Positions 46,801 through 58,800 of a stretch of DNA of 64,000 nt are shown one piece after another. The notes under the pieces were generated by a model, which worked only from the letters and a program-made list of their open reading frames with translations, had not been told where the DNA came from and did not search any database. Each line of letters opens with the position of its first letter. Position 1 is the first letter of the stretch. Source of the stretch: Owenia fusiformis (lineage: Eukaryota > Annelida > Polychaeta > Sabellida > Oweniidae); contig CAIIXF020000009.1 of assembly GCA_903813345.2 (NCBI GenBank), positions 31,842,740 through 31,906,739 on the forward strand, read 5' to 3'. The position numbers and the translations under genes are program-made.

Positions 46801-49800
46801 TCCAAATTTTGAACACCTTTGGCCAACTTTTAAACACCTTTGGCCAAAGTTTGAGCACCTTTGCCAAACTTTGATCACCTCACATTTTTCGCGCTCGCTA
46901 CGCTCGCGATGTCGTCAACGGGGGGGGGGGGGGGGGGGTAGGGACGAAAAATTTTCAATGAACATGCGTGACACATACGGGATTCGCGTGACAAATCCGA
47001 ACAAATTGCGTTCGGTTTTTTCCGACGTTCGTATTTTTACCGTGTCGTAAACATATTTCGAAAAAATTTCTACAGAAATATTTTTGCGTGACAATTGCCA
47101 GGTAAAATGCGTATTTTGCGTGACATTTTCTGTCACGCAAAAAAAACTGGCGTGACTTCAAATTCTTCAGCAAATGCGTGACAAATACGCAAATTGCGGG
47201 ACAGTTGACAGGCCTGAGGTTACCACTATTGCTTAGCCCTGGATAGGTCTACATGATGTTTTGACTGAGTTGTCCATGACTACATGACATGGTTTGTACA
47301 TGTATGTGTGCATGCATGTGGGTATATTAGTCTACCCTGCCCTGTCAACCCTCACGCCGAACGGCGAAAAAAGCGACCGCATTTCGTTTGGTCTTTGCAC
47401 GCGATTGCCGATTATGTCATGCATTTGGTACAAAATATGTGTATATATCACGCATTTGTTTCGAAAATTCTTGAAGTGAAAAAATCTAGCCCATTTTGAA
47501 TAACTGCTGTGCTGAGTAGCGCTTATAATAAACTATATATTTGAATCAATACATCATTTATTTGTTGTTACCTTATTTTGATCCTTCAACAGTCTGTTGA
47601 CGCAAATCAATGTTCTATCAGACAACAAAACTTTTGAATTTTGACTTCAGCCATTTTAGGTCTCGCGAGATCTCTTGACTTTCGAAAGTAAAGATTTGCT
47701 ACAAAATAACTCGGGTTAGCTAAATATGAATAGTCACATGATCTTTACTTGAACGGTGTGTCAGCTGGCTTTTGAGCCAGCTGTGTTCAGTAATCATGTT
47801 ACATAAATGTAGTCACATTTCATATAAAAGAACACAGGGCCTCTCCTTACTTAGGTCCAAAGCCATCTCTATATAATTTCCAGCTCTGAGTGAATGTAAC
47901 AGCAGACGTGGTATTCAGTATTTGTAAATCATTGTGACACATGCACAGATGTTACAGCATATTGATACAAAGCATACCTTTATGCATAATATCAGCTCAT
48001 GTCCCGTCTTAATCAATTGTTATATAAGATTTTCATATCAAAATGAACTCTATTTTTCTGCTGAATGAGCTGTATAAATGACGAATCTGTTGAGTTTTCA
48101 AAAAAAAATTTGAAATATCAAAATTCAGACAATCAACAGGACAAGCTCAATAGTCAATATAATAAATATTTATAAAAATTATGAGATAGGAGTTGCAGGT
48201 ATGTGTGACACTTTTTCAAGAGTACATACGAGATCAATGAAGTCACATCATCTAGATGTAAGCTAGAGACTTGAGTAAGGCTCTCCAAGGGGTTTCTTGC
48301 TCTGCCTTCAAGTGTACAATATGTAAAATATGGTATACTGTACAGTGTAACAATGAGGTTTTGCTGGCCAAAATCTGGCGGCAAACAAAATACATTACAA
48401 TTAATACTATTAATACATGAGGGCGCCCCAGGGGAAAGACTAGATTAAACATAGTGTAACAAGCCAGATACAGAAATGAAAGAGTTTGCTAAATTCAATG
48501 CTCTGTGTAGGAATCGAACCTAGGACCCTTAGATCCAAAGACTGATGCCCTACCAACTCAACTGAGCTATAAAGGCTTAAGCTTATCCCGTTCCCGGACT
48601 ATAGTCCTGCACTGATCGCATTCATTTGCCTGTACGATTACAACTTGGGAGAATTATCTACGCCCCTTACACTTAAGATACCTACCTCAATGCATTAAAG
48701 AACTCAAGATGTAACTTCTAATATATTGGAACCGCCGATTGTCTGGGTATATCGGCAGAACGGGAACATTTTCTCTTTTTCATCGAGAGAGATTCCATCA
48801 CTTTTCAAAATGGCGGTTGGATTTAAAAGGGGAATCCCCCGTTTGGCTGTCCCGGATGTAGCCCGGAAGTACCAATATGGAGGAATTTGACGGTTGAAAT
48901 AAGTTAAATGTTACACGCAAATATTGCGATCAAAAACGAAAATGTCTTCGTTCTGCCGATAAACCCAGACAATTGTGGATTCAACTACACGAAAAGAATG
49001 CTTAATTACCAAGGAATCTATTGAAGTAGGTGTCTGAAGTGTAAGATCAGTAAAAAATTCTCCCATGTTGTAATCGCACAGGCAAAAGATTGAGATGTTC
49101 ACAGGACCATAGTCCGGGAACGGGATAAACTTAAGCCATTACAGCTGGGCAGTAGTAGCAACTTGCTATCCAAGGTCCTTACAATACAATACATAGGAGG
49201 CCCAGGAACATGTTATCAGTAATGTAATCAGTAAATAATCAGTGTTTAACTTTGTCCTATCAGGTGCTTACCCATCCATCTACTTATTTTCTGCTAATGT
49301 GTTACCTCATTTAAAAAATTGTATTTACAAAATTATAAAGAACTAATTCACATATTTAAGGTAGTTCTGTACCCTTGAAAACATTGATAGCTTCTTAATT
49401 GGAGTCCTATTTTTTCAGGTTTATATAAACCAATTTAAACATGGTCTTCATCAATATCAATTAGTTTTGCATAAATGCACCTAAAAAATTATTAGTTACT
49501 TGGATTAATGAATTAGTGACCTATATTTGTTTTCTTTTAAAAAGTTGGTCATTGAATTTTCTAAATTTTCATACATTATAGAAAAGTATCATCTGATAAC
49601 TGATGTACATTTATGAACTCTTTGTGTGAAACTAAAAGATGTAGTCTATGTATTAATTTATAATTTCCTGAAATAACATGGGACTCTTCTAATTTTGAAG
49701 CCAATAATGAATATTGAACAAATATTTCACTCTATTGAGGTGAATACCTGTACATCTTTCACAAGTGATATTCCACGAAGCCTTGGGTGGGCATCCCTGG

Positions 49801-52800
49801 GTCATTATAGACTATGATTCCTTTACAGTGAAAGAAATATTTGTTTTATTATATCCCGGGAGCATGGGATATCGCTAGATATCTCACGGTTGTCTTATCT
49901 GATTAGCATTGCCATTGAATATCGCCAGATATCCCACGACATGTGACCCGGTTTTGACCAATCATACTGTCGCTAGCTAGATACACAGGCTGGTATCGAA
50001 ATATTTGTCCGCTGTGATGGAGCATGCTATTTCTCATAAAAACACTAAGAATACTTCACGATTTATTTTTTAACTTATATGCAGGCCCGTAAGACACTTT
50101 TCTCCAAGGGGGGTGCGGTTTTTACTAAAGAGAATATGAAATTGTCAATTTTTTGCCGCGTAAATCAAATCGCGTAAGTCAGAGGGGGGGGCGGTTACTC
50201 CCTATATTGGGGCCATTCAGCCTATTTTGTAGTATTTTATTGTTTTTAGACTAAATATTGAATGAGCAATTTGGAGAAACACTGAAATAGGGGGAAGGTG
50301 TGCTGGAAGGGCATAAATGTTTACCCGAAACTTTTTACCAGTTCAAGATCACATTCAGTGATTTCTGGACACTTTAAGGTGTTTTAATCAATAGAATCAA
50401 TTAAAGAAATTCAGATTTTCAATCAATTTCTTCTTAGGGGAGCGAGTGGGCATCACAGGAAAATTCTACCAATTCAAGATGCTGTCTGATTAATTCTGAG
50501 CACTTTTAATGCGTTTGAGTAAATGAATGCTTTAGTTTTTGGGGTGGGGTACCAGAAAATTTTATGATTTCATTATGTCACTTGGTGACTGTTTAAGTGT
50601 CCAAACTGTCCAATTGTTTTGTATGGGGTGTGAGGAGTGGCCCACTCCCCGTAGAAAATTTTACACTTTTTAGATGCTATTTGGTGCTATCTGGGCACTT
50701 TCAAAGTGTATGAGTCAATAAAAAAATGGGAATTCTTTTGGGGGTGGTGTCAAAGAGGATGAGAGGGTGAAGTGTGGGGTGCCAGAGGGGGACCAAGTGG
50801 TTGTCCCATCGAAACGTTGACCATATCAAGGTGCTATTTGATGATGTCTGGGTACTTTAAAAATGTCTGAGACAATATTAAGTGAAATTCAGAATTTTTT
50901 CACTTGTTTTGTGGGGGATTTGAGGGATGGCCAACTCTCCAAGAAAATTTTTAAAATTTCAAAATGATATTTGGTGCATCTGAGTACTTTTAAAAGTGTA
51001 TGAGTCAATAAAAAATAATTGTCTTTCTCAATTTTTGAGGGTTGTCAGGGGGGGGGGGTGCCAGAGGGGGATGTTGGGTGGGGATGCCAGAGGGCGAGTA
51101 AAAATCATTGACTATTTCAAGGAGCTATTTGATGATGTCTGGGAACTTTAAAAGTGTCTGAGACAATACACAAAATTCAGAATTATTTCAATTGATTTGT
51201 GGGGGATGTGAGTGGTGACCAACCCTCCTAGAAAATTTTACAATTTTAATATGCTATTTGGTGCTTTCTAGGCGCTTTCAAAGTATATGACTCAACAAAA
51301 AATATGAAAAAATCACAATTTTTTCAATTTGAGGGGTTTAAAGGGGGGGGGGGGTGCCAGAGAGCGAGGTGGGGTGGGATGCCAGAGGGCGAGTAAGTGT
51401 TGGTCTCCAAGAATCATTGACTATTTCAAGGAGCTACTAGATTATAGTATTTGATGATGTCAGGGCACTTTAAAAGTGTGAGACTATACATAAAATAAAT
51501 TCAGAACTTTTGTTTTGTGGGGGGTGTAAGAGGTGGCCCCGCCCCCCCCCCCCCCCTGAAAATTTTACAATTTTGAGATGCTATTTGGTGCTTTCTGGGC
51601 ATTTTCAAAGTGTATGAGTCAATGAAAAAAAAGATTCAAAAAAATATTTTCAAAAAAATTTATTTTTTTTCAAATTTTTTTGGGGGGGTTTCAAAGGGGG
51701 TGCGGTCGCACCCATCGCACCCCCCCATCTGACGGCCCTGATATGTTTCATTATACCAAAGAAAATTACTTACTCCATGCAATGGATATATCATTTGCTG
51801 GTAACTTTCACTTCTGTTTGAAGTCCAATTACGCTGGGATGAAAAGCTATTGAAAATGGCGCCGAAGTATCATACTTCAAAATGTACCATTTCTTGTTTA
51901 ACTTTCTAATGGCACGATATAGCGACACGATAATATTTACACATGGTTTCAGCATTACTATGAAGGTATAAATGAGATGTTGATGTATTTGGTCTTTCTA
52001 ATTCTTTTATAAAAAATAATGTTTAATTTTTCTGTCCGCTGTGACGGAGCAGTTGCAAATGTAAACTGTGAAAATGCTCCGTCACATCGGACAAAAAATA
52101 TTCGTATTATTTTTTATAAAAAAATTAAAAAGACGAAATGCGTTAATATCTCATTAATACATTTAGAGTTATGCTGAAAACATATTTCAATATTATCGTG
52201 TCACTATATCATTGCCATTAAAAAGTTTAAAAAGAAATGGTACATTTTAGAGTTTGATACTCTGGCGCCGTTTTCAATAGCTTTTACTCCTAGCGTTATT
52301 GGACTTCAAACAGAAGTGAAGGTTACCCACAAATGAATACCCATTGCATGGAGCAAGTAATTTTCCTTGATGTAACGAAACATATGAGTTAAAAAATAAA
52401 GTGTGAAGCATTCTTAGTGTTTTTACGAAAAATAGCATGCTCCGTCACAGCGGACAAATCTTTCGATACCAGCCTGTGAGATAGTGATATAATAATATTT
52501 CTTATTAATCCAGAATTACCTAATACATTAAAGAAAATGAAAGGGAATGTTATATAGTGGCTATAGTTTCAACCAATCAGAATTCTTATTTACTGTTCAT
52601 TATAAAACAACAATGAATGGTTTTAGTGAATAACTGTTTTGTTCAAATCCGTGACTGAAACCAAGACTCAATACTGTAATATACAAATATGATGAATTCC
52701 ACTTGTTCACCAGTAGACAACAATCTCAAGTTTGAATTCATTATTCCTTTAATGTAATTAAGTCAATTATTTTCAGAAACAGTCAGTCAGATGAAAACAA

Positions 52801-55800
52801 AACTGAGAAAGGAAGTGAATCAGAATCGGGATCTGAAAATTCCAGCAATAACATAACACAAGAGAAAAGGTAGGCATTCATCATTGGCTACATAGATGAT
52901 CCCTATTTCATTTAGAGTACAGACTCTATCTAGAATATACTAAATAAACCCTGATTTATATTATGAATTTTGTCTTACAACAATCTATGATTTTTTATTC
53001 AATTAGCGTATCTGTGGTTGCTAGTAACTTGACTGCAGATGGAGAGACCCAATTAAGAAAGTATGTCACTAAGCGTGTTGCTAAGGGTAACCTACATCCT
53101 GGCATTGGAAGCATCACCAATCTGGATATTGGGTAAGTATCGTATAGTTCACAGTATATCTGTACAATTATGGGGATTTAATAGACTTAGAATGCCCATA
53201 ATGTAATTCTCACATATCTGATTTTTATATCTTTAATTTCATTATATTTTACTACAGTTTTAATGTTAGAAATAATCACAGACTCTTGCCAGATTGTTTG
53301 TAGTAGTATCAGTAGCTTCAGAATAATTCCTCACTTTATTTTACGCTGTCTCATCTTGAAAAGGGATTGTGCTACTCTCCAGAAGGATATTATCAGAATT
53401 AGTAGAAATTATTTTTAAAAAGCCAATATTTTGAAGTAAAAATATGAGATGTCTGTTCAAATATAGAAGTTATTGACAATATGAGGTGCAGAAATGTCAA
53501 AAATCTTTAGAATAGAATTGATCAAAGGATTATCTTGAGAGTCAGAACTGTTAGACTTTTGTTGGAATAGGCATCACATTGAATGATGAGCAAAAATATT
53601 GTAAAATTGTGACGATTTTTTTTATCTCTTTCCTATCCATTCTACTTTCTATTAATGATTGTATTTCAGACCAGAAGAGTCAACAGTGATATCATGCTGT
53701 TACTACTGTATATCAATGATTGTATTTTAGACCAGATGAGTCAACAGTGACATCATGCTGTTACTACTATATATCAATGATTGTATTTTTGACCAGATGA
53801 GTCAACAGTGACATCATGCTATTACTACTATATATCAATGATTGTATTTTAGACCAGATGAGTCAACAGTGACATCATGCTGTTACTACTGTATGCTTCA
53901 GAAGGATGTGACATCATCCGATGACAGCGACGTCTTAGAATGGATGGTTTGTTACATGACTATGGGACAGCATTCTCTCGACCAGTATCCTTTATACTGC
54001 TTTATAGATAGTCAGGGGGTATCTCTTATAGGGTGTTTTGAATGCAAAAAATGTAACTTTATGTGATTAAAGTAAACCGAATTCTTGTTGTGTCATAAGA
54101 AATCACAAAAGGCAACATTAGAAAACACAAAACAACTCAGTGACTTTAAGTTATAAATATATGTCTCATTGTTTAATATGGTAATATTTCACACTGTGAC
54201 CCAAAAATGTAATACTTGATTTTATTTTTCATAATGTTTATTATAAAAATGTTTTTCCTTAATTCGTGTTATATTCCAAACTGAGCTTGACCAGTATAGC
54301 CATGGCCTTGTCAGACATCTAGATGAGAAGGTAACAAAAGTTAAATTTTATTATTTTCTACATTTACAAATGTTTTAATGTATTTTAATTTGATGATCGA
54401 TTCTGGGCTTCCTGTTCTATTTTCTATTGTCCTACAATTCTATTCAAACATCTGAGTTACTATGTTTTATATTACAGGGAGTTGAAACAAATCCTTTGCA
54501 GGAGGTTTGTTTTTTAATATGAAATAATGTATTGCTAGTCTTGCTTCGTCAACATTAGTTTTTTTAGATTCATATACGCGTATCTATGTTTTTATTTATA
54601 TTTTTTGTTCAGGTTTGAAAGTTATTATATTCATTTAAAACCTACGAATGGCTAGACTTCATGCATGGTTTTATGATTGTGTATCTCACTTAACACTAAT
54701 GCATGTATGAAAATTATGATTTGCTTGTCATAGTATGCCCAATTTCAGTTTTAATGCCCATAATTGAGTAAAAGATGGCAGCAATAGGCCCTGTATTGAT
54801 TTGTACATTTTGATGTAATCTGAATGTATTGCAAATTAAGAGTTTTGTTTTACAAAGCGCATGCGTTAGTGTGTGCTGTGGTTATTTTACTGTCTAGTAA
54901 TTGAAAGTTGAATTGAAGAATACCAAAGGTAAAAAACCCACAATTATAGCATGTAGATTTTATCATGAAGAACAATGGTGACATTTGATTATAGTGATCA
55001 TGATCGATCATGGTATTTAGATCATGATCAGCCAGCCCTTGTACTCACAGAACATAACTGTTATTTCAAAGAATTGTCTATTAATAAGCTACATTAAAAA
55101 TAGTAATTTACTCATTTTAAGTTTGATATAATTTTGTACATACACTGTGTAATGTGTTCATGCATCATCACTGGTAATGTTGCAGATGACAGAACTGACA
55201 AGCAGAGTGGGCCCCTATCTAGATGCTTGGTATGATGCTTCCATACAGTTTATGTCCTACCCTGTACAGTGGCTATTTAATGACCTAAAATTTCTACTCA
55301 GTGCTGTAAGTTAAATTCTATACATATTTACCATATTCTGCACAAATAGGGCCTCGGGCACTTTTGAATTCAAATTTCCATTGAAAACCATTACAAAGAG
55401 GGCCAAGAAACCAATCAATTTTACAATTGTAAGGTCAGTAATAAAGAATTTTAGATCATTTCAGGCATTTTATTGACATGTATAAGTAAAACTCATTTCG
55501 AAGAGTCGCTACATGACATAAAGTCATATGACAACCCAAATATTACAATGATTTTGCTATGTGATAAAAGACCTTATGAAATACAATGGGAATACAATGT
55601 ACATACATGTACAATCTTTTTGTCTTTCAGGCATTATCAAGTAGTCCAATTAGTTACGGCTGTAGTGAAAAGGAAAAGGATATTATAACCAGGTAATTAT
55701 TGTTTAGCGTCAGGGGTTCCATTTGGAGAAGGCAACAGGCAATTTTCTTGTGGTTGGTTTTGCACGTTTTGAGAAATCGTTTGATAATCTCCATGTTTAA

Positions 55801-58800
55801 ATTATAGTTTCTTCTGATTTTACCTGTTTTTCATTGTTATTTCACCACAAGAAGTAGTGACATTTTGTTATAGCCTACAACTTTTTGTGGACAGTGTTCG
55901 GCATCCATCAGTCAGCATTCAGTGTCTGTAACAAATGGAAAGTGTTGACATTTTATGTGTTAATGCTTTGTTTTGCCGGCAAGAATGGATCAATATCCCC
56001 CTGTTAGTTCAATACTGTGGACAGTTCTCTTATAATACAATTTGTTTTTTAAAATGTAAAATAAGTGAATCAAAAATTTGGATATCCAACATTCGTTTCA
56101 GTTTTTCAATTGCTGTATATCGTACTCAGTAATGATTTCTTGTGTAGATTACAGTGTCTGCCATAGAGTGGTGGAAAGATTCAAGCATGTTTTACAATCA
56201 ACCGAACTAATGTGTTCTTTACCATAATTTGCTAAATTCAAACATAATATTGTAACTTTGCTGCTCATTTATAAGTATAAAAGTGTAATTTCTCTAAAAT
56301 AAGAAATGTTGCTTTTTTAAGAAAATGATGACACAAATGCATTTTAGGTTTATCAAAACATGTAGCATAGCAGAAGAATTAACGAAGAGTCCTCGAGGTG
56401 GAAATGAAATAACAGATGATCCTTTAGCAGATACTGTCCTGGTTGACATAGCAGATGTGAAACATTCCAAACCTGATTCCACACTCCACATTGATGCCAA
56501 TTTTAAATTAACAAATAAACAAGGTATGCTCCTCCATGCTTTCATAAAGATAACACACACTTGTAATATATTTTCTGACACTGACCCTCTCTTTCAATTT
56601 TTGCTTAATTTTTATCAATTAAAAGAATTCAGTCAAAGTGATGTCATATTTGAAATCTGCATGTACATCATTTGAGACTGAATACTCTATCTTTTATGAG
56701 TACTAGTATCTACAACTATTTTTGATGTTATGAGTATTGGCTATCAATTTTTTCAATTTTTCTTCAACATTGTTCAATATTGTAATGACTTCAGTATGAA
56801 TGAAATGTCCCTTGGTGTTCTGGTCCTGGATTGTGATATTGGTTCTCGATTGGAGGGGGGAGGGGGATGTTAGACATTGTTTCTTTTCACGTTAGATTAT
56901 GGTTTTGGTATATATAGGGTCTACTTTTCTTATGACAGATTTACACTTACAGTTTGCTTTTCTTGTTGGGTTTCTTTAAAGTTTTTAGTCACCCTTCCCT
57001 TTGGCATTTGTGCTTATATATTCTAGGAATATACAGTTTGCTTTTCTTGTTGGGTTTCTTTAAAGTTTTTAGTCACCCTTCCCTTTGGCATTTGTGCTTA
57101 TATATTCTAGGAATATGGTTACAGAAAATGTAATTTTTAGTTCGGGGAGATTCTCCATAGAGCCCATGTGTTAAAGTCACAAAAAGTTAAATATCTTTTC
57201 TTGTAATGGAATATTTTCTTTAACTCGACATATTTTAATTCGCAAAACTATTAAATACATAAGGGTGATATGAAAATTGAACGGCTAAAACAGATGAATA
57301 TAAAGTTAAAGGGAACTTTCTCCTATACCCGCCATGCTATCTGACCCGAACAAGCCACCTAGTGGTGAAACTGGTAACTACCTACTCGCATCTGAGTCAT
57401 TAGGAAGAATTCTTGCCATAAAGTCTTGCCCCGATACTGTGTACCCCCCCCTGTATTTATACTTCACAACACAAGGTGAAGGTGAAAGACAAAGAGGGCA
57501 CACAAGACTACTTGCCTAGTAGTGCATAGAGTAATAATCTTTGCTTTATATGTACCACTTGTATGTACATGTGCTCTATTTGTAGATTGTACTCCATTCT
57601 GCGAGGAGTGGGCTAGTACATTGCTTAGTGGAGACACAACAGATGCTCATTATGTACGCCAGGTCTGTGATACCTACAGACTCAAGGTATGCCATTTTCA
57701 GATATGTACAGGTGCAAGTTAGTCAGTTCATTTTCACATGTTGGTTGCAAATAATGTAAATAAACAAGCCCCTTGAGGATTGTTGTACAGCTCCACATAG
57801 TATCAGTGTACGTTTTCATATAGAAGTAGTACATGTACAGTAAAACCTGTTAACTGGAACACCTTTGATACCTTTAAAAAGTGTTCCACCTATAGGTTCA
57901 TAGTGGTTCATTTATCATTAACTTAGTTGGTCTTGGGATTCTGAAAAGTGTTCACTAACTGAGGTGTTCTATTTCTAGAGGTGTTCCACTTTATAGATTT
58001 CACTGTAGTTAATTTGTCATGTTTATCCCTACCTTATGAATTCCAGTTAAACTACAAAACAAAAAGAAACGTACATGTATTAAACTCATGTGAAACATAC
58101 AGGAAATGTACTTGTTGTTGTTTATTGTATACTTCCAGGCTGTCCAAGACATTAACAGTTTACAGAGACTGGTGCATAAAGCTGAGAGTGACCACTATGC
58201 CCTATACAGGTAATGTGCATGCCTAATGTTGACTTTGCATCTTGGGAGACATAATGTCCAAATGTTGAAATTGAACATATTGTCATAGTCTCCAATTTTT
58301 TGTGGCAGCAGTTGGTGTTTGGCATGTTGGTGTTTGGCAGTTGCTGTTAGGTGTCTGTAACAAATGGCAGTTGTGACATTTTGCATGTTAATACCTTGTT
58401 TTCATTATGGTTCCACCCCATGGCCTACCTCAGATAAAAGTAGGTAAATGTATATAGAGAGCATTGCTGAGAAATTTCTGTTTATCTGTAACTCCTCTTC
58501 ATACATAGAATTGGTTCAGAATGTGTCGTGAGGATTTAAGACCTACTAGTCAAAATTGAATTTTGGATCAGTTGATCAGTTATGCACTTTTCTAAACATG
58601 TTAAAACAGCAGTTGAAACCAACTTGGCTCTGTGTTTATTATACATCACATTATCCTCCATTTATTGATTGAATTCTTTTTATATCTTTTATAGGGCATT
58701 GGTTTTTCTCCAGAGGTCAGATAATGCTTCTATGTTATTGGAACGTGCTAGACATGAGACCACTACCAAGGAGACACTAGCAGTGCTGGACTCCCTTAGG

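Noticed and set aside
48500-48577. Functional tRNA-Lys gene on the minus strand
   Set aside because: A and B boxes are good, but the D loop has extra bases, the anticodon loop does not read a lysine anticodon, and a SINE body follows.
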